From Bacillus alkalisoli (GTDB lineage: Bacteria > Bacillota > Bacilli > Bacillales > Bacillaceae_I), in assembly GCF_002797415.1 (NCBI RefSeq), contig NZ_KZ454944.1, forward strand, positions 767,745-831,744: a DNA stretch of 64,000 bases, in the 5' to 3' direction. The position numbers and the translations under genes are program-made. This document shows, piece by piece, positions 27,085 through 36,466 of the stretch. Below the pieces are notes generated by a model, which had not been told where the DNA came from, ran no database searches, and saw only the letters and a list, made by a program, of their open reading frames with translations. Numbering within the stretch: position 1 is the stretch's first letter; every line of letters starts with the position of its first letter.

Positions 27085-28647
27085 ATGGAAGGAACAATTT
27101 TTTCATTAATTCCTCCAGTGTTAGCCATTATAATGGTTATCCTGACGAGGCGTGTACTTATTTCACTTGGAGCCGGTATCGTTGCTGCAGCATTGTTGCT
27201 AGCAGACTTTAATCCAATTGAAATGGCGACGATTATTTTTAACGCAGTATTAGCTATTTTCTATTCAGTTAACGATAAAGCAATTGAAACTTGGTATGTT
27301 TACATTCTATTATTCTTAATTATTTTAGGTATTATTACGGCATTTATTTCTATATTAGGTGGAAGTCGTGCATTCGGCGAGTGGGCATTAGATCGTGTGA
27401 AGACGAGAAGAGGTTCTAAATTTTTAACTGCTATTTTAGGAATTGTCATTTTTATCGATGATTATTTTAATGCGCTTGCAGTTGGGCAAATTAGTCGTCC
27501 TTTAACAGATCGTCACAAAGTTTCTAGAGCAAAATTAGCCTATTTAATTGACTCTACATCAGCACCAATTTGTGTTGTTTCGCCAATTTCTAGTTGGGGT
27601 GCGTACATTATTGGTATTATCGGTGGTATTTTAGTAACACATAATGTAGCAAACATGTCGGCATTAAGTGCATTTATTCAAATGATTCCAATGAACTTAT
27701 ATGTGCTTTCTGCTTTATTAATGGTGTTTTTAGTAAGTTACTTCAATGTAAATATTGGAGCAATGAAAACGCATGAAGCTCGTGCGATGGAAAAAGGTCA
27801 ATTATTCGATCCGGAAAAAGAAGTGCCAGGTCAATTATCGGAAGACTTACCGTCTAGCACGAAAGGCTCTATCGGAAACTTAGTATGGCCGATTGTATCG
27901 TTAGTAGTTGGTGTAGTGTCTGCAATGTTATGGACTGGTTACTCGGCTTTAGATGGCGATGTAACGCTATTAGCGATTTTTGAAGAAACAGATCCTTCTG
28001 CAGCTTTATTATATGGTGGAATCTTTGCGTTAATTGTCACGGTTGCGTTGTTCTTCCGTCAAGTGAAGAGTGGAGATGTTAGCAGTTCTGTATTTACAAA
28101 AGGCTTAGCGGCTGGTGCAAAATCCATGCTACCTGCCATCTATATTTTATTATTTGCATGGACGATTACAAGTTTAATTGATGCGTTAGAAACAGGAGTA
28201 TATTTAGCGGATGTGGTTGAAAAATCGAATATGAACATCGCTTGGTTACCTGTTATTGTATTTATCATTGCAGGATTTACAGCATTTGCAACTGGAACTT
28301 CATGGGGAACTTTTGCTTTGCTTTTACCAATCGGTGGCCAAATTGCTGCAGCTACGAACATTGAGTTATTATTACCTGTGTTAGCAGCGGTTTTAGCTGG
28401 AGCGGTATTTGGTGATCATTGTTCACCAATTTCAGATACAACCATTCTTTCTTCCACAGGGGCAAACTGTAATCACATTGACCATGTGTTAACGCAACTG
28501 CCTTACGCTTTAATTAGTGCAGGTGTAGCGTCTTTAGGATTTATCGCATTAGGTCTGACTGGTAGCACATTAGTAGGCTTACTAGTGATAGTTGTAAGTT
28601 TTGTAATAGTCGGGTTTGTATTTAGAGGAATGAAAGCAGCAACATAA
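27085..28647 (+). CDS. lysW: NhaC-superfamily transporter under lysine control (LysW-like)
   Basis: The protein has 520 residues from ATG 27085; the upstream extension lies in the leader. About 11-12 helices are seen, with NhaC-family features IVIFIDDYFNALAVG and GDHCSPISDTTILSS. The lysine riboswitch 140 bp upstream is the main functional clue: NhaC-type transporters under L-box control have been predicted to be lysine importers and named LysW. A plain Na+/H+ antiporter is the alternative. An AGGGGG site precedes the start. Confidence 0.85.
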   Translation: MEGTIFSLIPPVLAIIMVILTRRVLISLGAGIVAAALLLADFNPIEMATIIFNAVLAIFYSVNDKAIETWYVYILLFLIILGIITAFISILGGSRAFGEWALDRVKTRRGSKFLTAILGIVIFIDDYFNALAVGQISRPLTDRHKVSRAKLAYLIDSTSAPICVVSPISSWGAYIIGIIGGILVTHNVANMSALSAFIQMIPMNLYVLSALLMVFLVSYFNVNIGAMKTHEARAMEKGQLFDPEKEVPGQLSEDLPSSTKGSIGNLVWPIVSLVVGVVSAMLWTGYSALDGDVTLLAIFEETDPSAALLYGGIFALIVTVALFFRQVKSGDVSSSVFTKGLAAGAKSMLPAIYILLFAWTITSLIDALETGVYLADVVEKSNMNIAWLPVIVFIIAGFTAFATGTSWGTFALLLPIGGQIAAATNIELLLPVLAAVLAGAVFGDHCSPISDTTILSSTGANCNHIDHVLTQLPYALISAGVASLGFIALGLTGSTLVGLLVIVVSFVIVGFVFRGMKAAT

Positions 28648-28692
28648 TTTAAAAGGTTATATCTAAGAAGTTTAAGATGATTACGACATAAA

Positions 28693-28809
28693 GTGCCGGT
28701 TGTGTGGCCGACTCCTGCGGGAGAGGGCAGGCTGGTGAGACCCCACAGAGCCCTTGGGCTCGAGGAGGCTCACCGCCTCCCCCGCGGAAAGCGGCCACAC
28801 AACCGGCAC
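28693..28809 (+). repeat. GC-rich inverted-repeat element, copy 5
   Basis: Perfect 18-bp arms (28693-28710 and 28792-28809) flank the full core. A T-run (GACTTTTTT) follows the right arm, so in this place the element could also stop transcription from the lysine transporter gene. Arms match those of copy 8. Confidence 0.92.
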
Positions 28810-28822
28810 GACTTTTTTATTC

Positions 28823-28866
28823 AAAAAGGTTGTTTTAGAAAGTTCTTTCTGGACAACCTTTTTTCT
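28823..28866 (+). terminator. Terminator downstream of the lysine transporter
   Basis: AAAAAGGTTGT (28823-28833) pairs with ACAACCTTTTT (28853-28863), with a further AGAAAG-CTTTCT stem inside, followed by T. Confidence 0.85.
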
Positions 28867-28999
28867 GTTATTGGACGGTTAATATTTTAAAATAATTAAT
28901 GAATGGAATATTAATAGTTTACATTCTGTTATTAGCATCTGGTCATAAATACTATTAAATATTGAAATAATACCATTTAAAATAAATAAAAAAATTGCT

Positions 29000-29028
29000 T
29001 TGACATAGTCATAAAGTCTAGTTATACT
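29000..29028 (+). promoter_or_regulatory. Sigma-A promoter of the NSS transporter operon
   Basis: TTGACA at 29000-29005 and TATACT at 29023-29028, exactly 17 bp apart. The leader is about 125 nt and shows no recognisable riboswitch or T-box. Confidence 0.82.
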
Positions 29029-29158
29029 ATGTATAAATTATATTGAATAATCAGAAAAAATAAAAGATTCGCATTCTTTTCGTTGCTACGAAATAGTCTT
29101 TATACATATATCATTTTTTCTAGCAGAAGGATAAGAGGCGAACGAGGAGGAAAAAGGT

Positions 29159-30694
29159 ATGGAAAACCGTCCGCAATGGGGGACAAGGGCAGGGTTTATA
29201 TTCGCTGCAGTAGGTTCAGCAATTGGTTTAGGTAACATTTGGCGTTTTCCGGCAGTAGCGTATGATAATGGTGGAGGAGCGTTCTTCTTACCATACTTAT
29301 TCGCACTTTTAACTGCAGGTATACCACTATTAATTTTAGAATTTACGATGGGGCATAAATATAGAGGGTCAGCGCCACTATCGTATGCAAGAATGAATAA
29401 AAAGTATGAATGGATCGGTTGGTGGCAAGTTGGTATCGCATTTGTTATTTCCGTGTACTATGCGGCCATCATCGCATGGGCGATGTCCTACTCTGTATTC
29501 TCTTTCAATTTAAGTTGGGGAGAAAAAACACAAGATTTCTTATTCGGAGACTACTTACAGTTAGTAAACCCTGGTGAAGTAGGAAGTATCGTTCCAGGTG
29601 TTTTCATTCCTCTACTAATTGTTTGGGCAGTAACGTTAGGTGTTTTATTCAAAGGGATTAAACGTGGAGTTGAGTTAGCTAACAGAATCTTTATTCCTAC
29701 ATTAGTAGTTCTGTTTCTAATCATTGTTGTTCGAGCTCTAACTCTAGAAGGTGCTGTTGATGGTTTGAATGCATTCTTTAAACCTGATTGGAGCTCCATC
29801 ACCGATGGAAAAGTTTGGGTAGCAGCATACGGTCAAATTTTCTTCAGTTTATCTATCGCATTTGCTATTATGATTACTTATTCAAGTTATTTACCGAAGA
29901 AATCGGATATTACGAATAATGCATTCATTACTGGATTTAGTAACTCCTCGTTTGAGTTATTAGCTGGTATTGGTGTATTCAGTATCTTAGGCTTCTTAGC
30001 ATTTACACAAGGTTCAGCTGTTGCTGATGTAGTAAAGGCTGGTCCAGTGTTAGCGTTCGCAGTATTCCCTACAATAATTAATGAATTACCTGCATTAAAT
30101 CAGTTATTCGGATTCTTATTCTTCGGATCGTTAGTTCTGGCAGGATTGTCTTCTTTAATCTCTATCGTTGAAACGTACGTTGCTGGTGTACAAGACAAAT
30201 TCAATATTTCTCGTACGAAAGCAGTATTATACGGTGGTGGTTTAGCGGGGGTATTTTCTATCCTAATCGCAACTCAAGGCGGACTATGGTTCCTAGATGT
30301 AATGGATTATTTCATTAATAGCTTTGGTGTAGCGCTTGCTGGTTTAATACAAATTATTGTGGTTGTATACTTTGCAAAAGAATTAACTAACCTACAAAAC
30401 CATGCAAATTCCGTTTCAGACATCAAACTAGATGGAATTCTAGGCATATGGTGGAAAGCTTCATTAGCCATTATTACGCCACTTGTGTTAGGTTTTATGA
30501 TGATCCAAAGCCTTGTCGATAACATTAAAAATGTATACGGTGCAGACGATGGTGTTACAAGATTATTTACAATTGGATTTGGTTGGTCTGTAGCAATCGC
30601 TGTGATTGTATTAGGTTTCGTTCTTTCTAAGTTGAGATGGTCAAAAGAAACAATCGAAGTACCAACATCCTCTTCAAAGGAGGTTTCTAAATAA
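29159..30694 (+). CDS. Neurotransmitter:sodium symporter (NSS/SNF) family amino-acid transporter
   Basis: The protein has 511 residues and about 12 helices. Helix 1 has the sodium-site motif GSAIGLGNIWRFP, diagnostic of the LeuT/SNF fold. It imports an amino acid with sodium. The next gene, overlapping as TAATG, encodes a tiny membrane partner like the small subunit of the two-part methionine/alanine importer of Corynebacterium. That makes a methionine or alanine importer plausible. The ribosome site GAGGAGG is strong. Confidence 0.9.
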   Translation: MENRPQWGTRAGFIFAAVGSAIGLGNIWRFPAVAYDNGGGAFFLPYLFALLTAGIPLLILEFTMGHKYRGSAPLSYARMNKKYEWIGWWQVGIAFVISVYYAAIIAWAMSYSVFSFNLSWGEKTQDFLFGDYLQLVNPGEVGSIVPGVFIPLLIVWAVTLGVLFKGIKRGVELANRIFIPTLVVLFLIIVVRALTLEGAVDGLNAFFKPDWSSITDGKVWVAAYGQIFFSLSIAFAIMITYSSYLPKKSDITNNAFITGFSNSSFELLAGIGVFSILGFLAFTQGSAVADVVKAGPVLAFAVFPTIINELPALNQLFGFLFFGSLVLAGLSSLISIVETYVAGVQDKFNISRTKAVLYGGGLAGVFSILIATQGGLWFLDVMDYFINSFGVALAGLIQIIVVVYFAKELTNLQNHANSVSDIKLDGILGIWWKASLAIITPLVLGFMMIQSLVDNIKNVYGADDGVTRLFTIGFGWSVAIAVIVLGFVLSKLRWSKETIEVPTSSSKEVSK

Positions 30695-30807
30695 TGGAAT
30701 TAAGTGCGATTGTAATGATGGTAATCGGGATAACGATCATTTGGGGCGGTTTAGGTGCTAGCATATGGTGGGCACTTAAAAAAGCAAAAGAAAATGCAAC
30801 TTCGTAA
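30694..30807 (+). CDS. 37-residue small subunit of the NSS transporter (MetS-like)
   Basis: The protein has 37 residues: a short N-terminus, one transmembrane helix (VMMVIGITIIWGGLGASIWW) and a Lys-rich tail. ATG 30694 shares its A with the transporter stop, and a GGAGG site lies within the end of the transporter gene. Size, helix pattern and coupling match the methionine/alanine importer small-subunit family. Confidence 0.8.
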   Translation: MELSAIVMMVIGITIIWGGLGASIWWALKKAKENATS

Positions 30808-30812
30808 AAATT

Positions 30813-30856
30813 AAAGCAAAAGCCGAACGATATTTTCGTTCGGTTTTTGCTTGTTT
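30813..30856 (+). terminator. Terminator of the NSS operon
   Basis: AAGCAAAAGCCGAACG pairs with CGTTCGGTTTTTGCTT around ATATTTT, with a T-rich tail. Confidence 0.85.
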
Positions 30857-30893
30857 TAGGATAGGGGCCAGGCACCACCCGAACTTTGACGAA

Positions 30894-31883
30894 TTATCTT
30901 CTTCTTCGTTCAGCGCGTTCCCATTGCTTTAAATGAGGATATGGGTCAAACGACCACTCAGTATACCCGTTGTCTTTGTACATACCATAATGCAAGTGTG
31001 GTGGGAACTTCCCAGCTGTACCTGGAGGACCATAACCAGAACTTCCTACTGAACCGATAATTTGTCCTGGTTCCACTATTTGCCCGACTGCTAAATCTTT
31101 TGCGAAACCATTTAGGTGTGCGAAATAATGATACGTATTGTTCACATCTCTAATTCCTATCCTCCAACCACCAAACTTGTTCCATCCTTTTGTTTCAATT
31201 ACTCCGTAACTAGTTGAACGAACGGGAACACCGTATCCAGCAAAAATATCTGTTCCTTCATGCATACGCCTGCCGCCCCAACCACGAGCATCGCCCCATG
31301 TATTCCTATAACTAAAGTTCGCACGAATTGGAACTGGAAATGCATGCTTATCTAACTTTAACGTTTGAAAGTTTTTATAAATCTTTACATAACCCATTAT
31401 TAACCCGACGGTCTTATCTCTTTGATAATAATCCCATAGTCCAATTTTAATATTATCTTTGTCCATGCCATATGACTGTAGAAAGGTTGCAATGGTGTAA
31501 AGAACATCTTCATCATTTGTCGAATCAGCTATCCCGTCACCATTGCCGTCTTTACCTAACCCACCGAACAGTTGAATAGTTGTTGGATTAGTATCTTGGG
31601 GATTAGGATTTGCCGGACCAGCCCAACGTTCAGGTTTTATGTAAATACCGACAATGCCAGTAAGCTTCGGGATATCTCTACGCACTCTTCGAATATTGCG
31701 TTCGTATTGGTCTACACCTGCGAAGTAATACCAAGGTATTTGTGTGACTGCCTCCATTTTATAATACAGCTCTAACCGTTTTTGATATATCTCATCATCA
31801 GATAATGGTTTCTCAGCTGCAAAAGAAGGGCTAGGAAGAATCATTGATAAAAGTAATAAACAAAGTAGACCTTTTTTTATCAT
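30894..31883 (-). CDS. lytH: Sporulation L-Ala-D-Glu endopeptidase LytH (M23)
   Basis: The protein has 329 residues with a signal peptide ending near PSFAA (residues 1-23). The C-terminal M23 domain has the zinc motifs HEGTDIF near 205 and HLHYG near 297. B. subtilis LytH (YunA), made in the mother cell, trims peptide side chains during cortex formation. It faces lipA across a shared upstream region, as in B. subtilis. GAAAGGAG sets the start. Confidence 0.93.
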   Translation of the reverse strand: MIKKGLLCLLLLSMILPSPSFAAEKPLSDDEIYQKRLELYYKMEAVTQIPWYYFAGVDQYERNIRRVRRDIPKLTGIVGIYIKPERWAGPANPNPQDTNPTTIQLFGGLGKDGNGDGIADSTNDEDVLYTIATFLQSYGMDKDNIKIGLWDYYQRDKTVGLIMGYVKIYKNFQTLKLDKHAFPVPIRANFSYRNTWGDARGWGGRRMHEGTDIFAGYGVPVRSTSYGVIETKGWNKFGGWRIGIRDVNNTYHYFAHLNGFAKDLAVGQIVEPGQIIGSVGSSGYGPPGTAGKFPPHLHYGMYKDNGYTEWSFDPYPHLKQWERAERRRR

Positions 31884-32138
31884 CGTAAATCTCCTTTCGA
31901 AATATTACCGCTCTAAGTTAAAAGTAAATTGTCAGTAACTTTCTTGTTTATAGTTTGTGGTGAAATAGAAATTTAATAAATACTAAATGATGGAAGTAAC
32001 TTTACAGTAATGTTTTGGACTTGTTTCTTATGCTGATGTTTGGTAAAGTGACAAAAGAGAAATAGTAGTTTTCCCATGTGGAATGATTTTAAAAATAGAA
32101 ATTTCTGGAGTTAATTATTAAAAGTTGGAGTTGATAGT

Positions 32139-33035
32139 ATGGCAAAGAAAGAAGAATACATACGTAAACCAGACTGGTTAAAAATAAAGCTTAATACAAA
32201 CGAGAATTATACTGACCTAAAGAAATTAATGCGAGAAAATAACTTACACACAGTATGTGAAGAAGCAAAATGCCCAAACATTCATGAATGTTGGGCTGTT
32301 AGAAGAACTGCAACATTTATGATCCTTGGAGCTGTTTGTACACGAGCATGTCGTTTCTGTGCAGTAAAAACAGGACTACCAACTGAACTTGATTTAGCAG
32401 AACCGGAAAGAGTGGCAGAATCTGTACGCCTAATGAATTTAAAACATGCTGTTATTACTGCTGTAGCGCGTGATGACTTAAAAGACGGTGGAGCAAAAGT
32501 ATTCGCAGAAACGGTTCGTGCCGTTCGCAGAGAAAACCCATTCACTACAATTGAAGTATTACCGTCTGACATGGGTGGCGTGTATGAGAACTTGAAGATG
32601 TTAATGGATGCTCGTCCAGATATTTTAAACCACAACATTGAAACGGTACGTTCATTAACTCCGAGAGTACGTGCACGTGCAACATATGACCGTTCACTTG
32701 AGTTTTTAAAGCGTGCAAAAGAAATGCAACCAGACATCCCAACTAAATCAAGCTTAATGATCGGTCTTGGGGAAACGAAGGAAGAAATTATCCAAGTAAT
32801 GGATGACTTACGTGCTAACGATGTAGATATAATGACAATTGGCCAATATTTACAACCTTCTAAAAAACACATAAAAGTACAAAAGTACTATCACCCTGAC
32901 GAGTTTGAAGAGTTACGTCAAATTGCGATGTCTAAAGGATTCAGCCACGTTCAATCAGGACCTTTAGTAAGGTCTTCTTACCACGCAGATGAACAAGTTA
33001 ACGAAGCAGCAAAAGCTAGACAAGCTAATGCATAG
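32139..33035 (+). CDS. lipA: Lipoyl synthase (radical SAM)
   Basis: The protein has 298 residues. The auxiliary cluster motif is [12 protein letters not shown] and the radical-SAM motif CTRACRFC (C-x3-C-x2-C); the C-terminal RSSYHADE serine supplies the last ligand. It inserts sulfur into octanoyl groups, on GcvH in Bacillus, so it depends on Suf and serves gcvH in this window. A convergent terminator follows. Confidence 0.98.
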   Translation: MAKKEEYIRKPDWLKIKLNTNENYTDLKKLMRENNLHTVCEEAKCPNIHECWAVRRTATFMILGAVCTRACRFCAVKTGLPTELDLAEPERVAESVRLMNLKHAVITAVARDDLKDGGAKVFAETVRAVRRENPFTTIEVLPSDMGGVYENLKMLMDARPDILNHNIETVRSLTPRVRARATYDRSLEFLKRAKEMQPDIPTKSSLMIGLGETKEEIIQVMDDLRANDVDIMTIGQYLQPSKKHIKVQKYYHPDEFEELRQIAMSKGFSHVQSGPLVRSSYHADEQVNEAAKARQANA

Positions 33036-33040
33036 TAGAC

Positions 33041-33076
33041 AGAAAGAGGCCGTTCAAAGAACGAGCCTCTTTTACC
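33041..33076. terminator. Bidirectional terminator between lipA and yutC
   Basis: AAAGAGGC-GTTC pairs with GAAC-GCCTCTTT around AAA, with T on one side and A on the other. Confidence 0.82.
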
Positions 33077-33086
33077 GTTTATTTTT

Positions 33087-33767
33087 TTAGCGATTTTGTT
33101 TTTCTCTTCTTCCATACTCATCATGCATTGTATCTTCATTTAATTCATTTAAGCCTTCCCCATTCGCATTTTCCCCATCGTTAAGCTTTTTACCTTGAGG
33201 AGATTTTAACATATGGCGAATGGTTGGTTCTAATATTCTTTCTACATTTGGGCTACTAGTATTTAACAAACCAAACCCTTCTATCTCTTTCATCATCATC
33301 GGATCATCCGATACATACACGTGGTAGTAACGAGGAACGATGGATAAAGCAGATTTACTAACTTGATCTGCCGTTAATTCACGACTGTCGCTATTTGTTT
33401 CATATGCAATTAAAACTTGTTCATCCGTTACTAATGTTGCAACGTCTTGAACGTGTGGTATTTGTACCACCATTTTACTAATAGCATTCGCAATTTCTTC
33501 GTAATCCATTGTAGCTCTTACATCAAACCCTTGGTGGTTTGGAATAGGGTTTTTTTGCTCACGTACAAAGCCGTATTGATTTGCATTTGACCCATTTTGG
33601 TTACGTTCATTATACAAATCGTTTCTGTCATATACGTTTAATGTGGAATCACCGTGAAGCATATTATCGTGACGAACTTGTCTTTCTTGTGGTGACATAT
33701 CAGCTTGACATGCAGTTGATAGTAGTGTAAACCCACATAAACCTAACAATGCAAGTGATTTTCGCAT
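33087..33767 (-). CDS. yutC: YhcN/YlaJ-family sporulation lipoprotein YutC
   Basis: The protein has 226 residues. A signal peptide ends in the lipobox LSTAC, with lipidated Cys20. The central domain (about residues 85-185) matches the YhcN/YlaJ spore lipoprotein pattern with VQIPHVQDVATLVTDEQ. A hydrophilic, Glu/Asn-rich tail follows. Probably a spore membrane protein. Confidence 0.85.
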   Translation of the reverse strand: MRKSLALLGLCGFTLLSTACQADMSPQERQVRHDNMLHGDSTLNVYDRNDLYNERNQNGSNANQYGFVREQKNPIPNHQGFDVRATMDYEEIANAISKMVVQIPHVQDVATLVTDEQVLIAYETNSDSRELTADQVSKSALSIVPRYYHVYVSDDPMMMKEIEGFGLLNTSSPNVERILEPTIRHMLKSPQGKKLNDGENANGEGLNELNEDTMHDEYGRREKQNR

Positions 33768-33882
33768 TGATTACACCTCCTCATTTATTAGAATGACCTT
33801 TTTCTTTTATTTTTGTCATAGAAATTGATGGAGAATGGTCTATAATGTAAATAAGAACAAGTTTGGAATTGGAGGCAATAAA

Positions 33883-34218
33883 ATGATCTGTGTTGGAAAT
33901 TATTGTTATGAAATAATAGAAGAACATCGAGAAGCTTTTAACGAAGAAGCATTTAAAAATAGATACGTGGAATTATTAAATAAATACGATTACCTTGTTG
34001 GTGACTGGGGTTATCAACAATTACGATTAAAAGGCTTCTTTGAGGACACGAATCCGAAATCAACTCATGATACAAAAATAAGCACGCTTCCTGATTACAT
34101 ATATGAGTATTGTAATTTCGGCTGTCCATATTTTGTCATGAAAAAAGTGAAAAAGCCGCAGCCGGAGATTAGTCCGAGTCCGACAACAAATGTTTCAGAT
34201 CCAGTTGAGAAACAATAG
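33883..34218 (+). CDS. yutD: DUF1027 protein YutD
   Basis: The protein has 111 residues from ATG 33883, placed by GGAGG seven bases upstream; the upstream frame is discarded. It is small and acidic, with DYLVGDWGYQQLRLKGFF and two cysteines in YCNFGCPYFV, the family hallmark. The Pro-rich tail is variable. Function unknown. Confidence 0.86.
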   Translation: MICVGNYCYEIIEEHREAFNEEAFKNRYVELLNKYDYLVGDWGYQQLRLKGFFEDTNPKSTHDTKISTLPDYIYEYCNFGCPYFVMKKVKKPQPEISPSPTTNVSDPVEKQ

Positions 34219-34237
34219 ATAAATCTTTAGAATGATA

Positions 34238-34289
34238 AAGAACTACTAAGGGAGGGATAATTAAACTTACCGCCTTAGTAGTTTTTTGT
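34238..34289 (+). terminator. Terminator of yutD
   Basis: AACTACTAAGG pairs with CCTTAGTAGTT across a loop of about 20 nt, followed by TTTTTG. Confidence 0.85.
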
Positions 34290-34552
34290 TATTCCTTTTC
34301 GTCGTGAATTGGATGGGCACCTGGATGTTGTCTTGGCAAATCATCATGTAATTCTTTGTTTACGTAATTAAAAGCACTATAGTATCGTTGATCTTCACGC
34401 CAAGGAGTGGTCTTATTTTCAACAGGTGTATCTTTTCCCCTTGGAGCACCATATGGACCTTCTGGCGTAATTTCTGGTGTTACATAATTATGCATTGCTT
34501 CCACGTTAGAAAAGTCATGATACTCTTCTTTATCACGATTTTTATCCTTCAT
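34289..34552 (-). CDS. DUF3905-like small protein
   Basis: The protein has 87 residues from ATG 34552 after GTGAGGTGTG. It is polar, with TPWREDQRYYSAFNYVNKELH and PRQHPGAHPIHDE, a pattern I associate with the Bacillus family DUF3905, often a spore-associated small protein. There is no signal peptide or helix bundle. Function unknown. Confidence 0.7.
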   Translation of the reverse strand: MKDKNRDKEEYHDFSNVEAMHNYVTPEITPEGPYGAPRGKDTPVENKTTPWREDQRYYSAFNYVNKELHDDLPRQHPGAHPIHDEKE

Positions 34553-34587
34553 CTTTACACACCTCACTATGTTTTTTTTAGCTTTTG

Positions 34588-34629
34588 TAAAAAAAGAAAA
34601 ACCATTCAACGTAATAATTGAATGGTTTA
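34588..34629 (-). terminator. Terminator of the DUF3055 gene
   Basis: On the minus strand AAACCATTCAA pairs with TTGAATGGTTT, followed by TTCTTTTTTTAC. Confidence 0.82.
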
Positions 34630-34639
34630 GCGGTTTTAA

Positions 34640-34906
34640 TTAAACTACTTCACGTAATAATGATCTTAATTCTTCTGCTTCTTCTTCATTTAATTGATAA
34701 GCATGCTCAATGTATCCTGGCTCATCTAAATCATCATGACCAATTATTGCAAATCTGTTACTCTGAATGTCCAATACAATGGACTTTCCGTAATAACGAT
34801 CTGTTCTCATTATTGCTAAATCAAAACGATTATTTTCGCCCATAAAACTACAAAATCTTGTTTTCGTATCCACTGTATCATCATATAAGAAAAAACGTTC
34901 TGCCAT
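34640..34906 (-). CDS. DUF3055 family protein
   Basis: The protein has 88 residues from ATG 34906 with a GGAGG site. MAERFFLYDDTVDTKTRF at the N-terminus and the Glu-rich end match the conserved Firmicute family DUF3055 (SAV0927-like). Function unknown. Confidence 0.82.
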   Translation of the reverse strand: MAERFFLYDDTVDTKTRFCSFMGENNRFDLAIMRTDRYYGKSIVLDIQSNRFAIIGHDDLDEPGYIEHAYQLNEEEAEELRSLLREVV

Positions 34907-35138
34907 TAAAAGAAACCTCCTAAATAAGTTAAAGCTAGTGTGACTTTTTATCTTTCTTTCGTCTATCCTTTTATAGTATAACAAAAGGTGAGTAGAAAAA
35001 ATGAATTAATTGATTTCCTTGTAGAAAAAGAAAGAATACTTTCTGTTATAAAACCGGTTAATATGGTAGAATATTCATATCAATTCACTGAATAAAAGAA
35101 ATATACATAAATCACCAAACGTAGAGGGGAGTACATAC

Positions 35139-36443
35139 ATGGGGAGTCATTGGGAAGGCCATAAAAATAGAGATAGAAACACTTTCCAAAATTGGTTAAA
35201 GTTACTACTACCAACAAAATCACTTCGTTATTACCCTTCCATATATGTTCTTAGAAATCCTATTGAACAATCGATAAGAAAAACGATGAAACAAGGTTTT
35301 GATATTGCGGTGATCGCTTTTTACATACCGAACAAAACTCAAATCGGGGAGCAAATTGGACAAGAACAATGTAACATAAACAAAGAAAAAATAAAAAACC
35401 TCGTTAAGCAGAAAGTAATTAAGCATATAGGGGACGACCACATTGTTTGCCTATTAGATCAGTATAGTGATACTTTATCATTAATTGTCAAACTAGAGTC
35501 AAGTAAAGCTTGTTCAGTACAATTTGATAATAAGATTAAAGAAATGATTACCGACCTGCAATGGGATATGCTAAAAGACCATACAATGTCAAAGCTAAAT
35601 GCTAGCTATGGTTTTGTATTCCTAAATTTAAAGGAACAGTCAGTAGAAGAGTCTTTACGAACTGCTTATCAATATGCAGTAGAAATGGCTGAAAAAAGAG
35701 AAGCGAGTGATTATAACAATTTACTTTTCGATATAAATGCCATAATCGCTTCTAAACAAATATCGCTACTCGCTCAACCCATTATGGAAGTGTCTAACGG
35801 TAAAATTAAAGCTTGGGAATTTCTAACAAGAGGTCCAAAAAACTCTATGATGGAAAGTCCATTAAAACTTTTTTCCGTTGCTAAACAAACAAACAAGTTA
35901 TTTGCTTTGGAAATGTTAATACTAGAAAAAGCCTTCCAATTAATTAAAGAAGCCAAATGTAAAGAACGGGTTTTTCTTAATTTCACCCCAACTTCGTTGA
36001 ATAATATTAATTTAATGGGGGAAGTACAACGTTTATTAAGCAAATACCCAGCCATTACTCCGAATAATATAGTCATTGAGGTAACGGAGCAGGATTCCAT
36101 TGACGGTTTGGTAAACTTTGAGCAAAATATAAAAGAGTTAAGAAAGTTTGGTTTTAAAATTGCTGTAGATGACACGGGTGCAGGCTATGCAAGCTTACAT
36201 ACTATTAGCAAAATAATGCCAGATATTATAAAAATTGATCGATCTGTTATAAAAGATATTGATTCCAATCGGGTGAAAGAAACGATGCTACAAGGATTAC
36301 TATTAATCGCCAAAGAAACAAACTCGCTTGTTGTCGCAGAAGGAATCGAAAGAAGAGAAGAGGTTCAAGTATTAACTAGAAATAAGGTTGATCTTGCACA
36401 AGGTTATTTTTATGCAAAACCTCACATTTTACCTTCTCATTAA
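35139..36443 (+). CDS. EAL-domain c-di-GMP phosphodiesterase
   Basis: The protein has 434 residues. The N-terminal 190 residues look like a degenerate GGDEF domain without the active loop. The EAL domain keeps the catalytic set: EFLTR (ExLxR) near 229, NFTP, EVTE, VDDTGAGY, IKIDRS, AEGIE and QGYFYAKP. It is cytoplasmic and should be active. It is not part of the B. subtilis yut cluster, so it is an addition here. yutE follows after 23 bp, probably in one transcript. Confidence 0.9.
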   Translation: MGSHWEGHKNRDRNTFQNWLKLLLPTKSLRYYPSIYVLRNPIEQSIRKTMKQGFDIAVIAFYIPNKTQIGEQIGQEQCNINKEKIKNLVKQKVIKHIGDDHIVCLLDQYSDTLSLIVKLESSKACSVQFDNKIKEMITDLQWDMLKDHTMSKLNASYGFVFLNLKEQSVEESLRTAYQYAVEMAEKREASDYNNLLFDINAIIASKQISLLAQPIMEVSNGKIKAWEFLTRGPKNSMMESPLKLFSVAKQTNKLFALEMLILEKAFQLIKEAKCKERVFLNFTPTSLNNINLMGEVQRLLSKYPAITPNNIVIEVTEQDSIDGLVNFEQNIKELRKFGFKIAVDDTGAGYASLHTISKIMPDIIKIDRSVIKDIDSNRVKETMLQGLLLIAKETNSLVVAEGIERREEVQVLTRNKVDLAQGYFYAKPHILPSH

Positions 36444-36466
36444 ACATCAAAGGGGGAACATTCAAC

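Noticed and set aside
28693-28890. Frame of 65 codons after the lysine transporter
   Set aside because: It is inverted-repeat copy 5 plus a terminator.
29035-29158. T-box or riboswitch in the NSS transporter leader
   Set aside because: No T-box sequence, specifier loop or known aptamer block can be found, only AT-rich leader with a short hairpin.
30860-30893. Insertion-sequence end near GGGGCCAGGCACC
   Set aside because: Only a short motif is shared with 46020-46035; no transposase or matching partner end is nearby.
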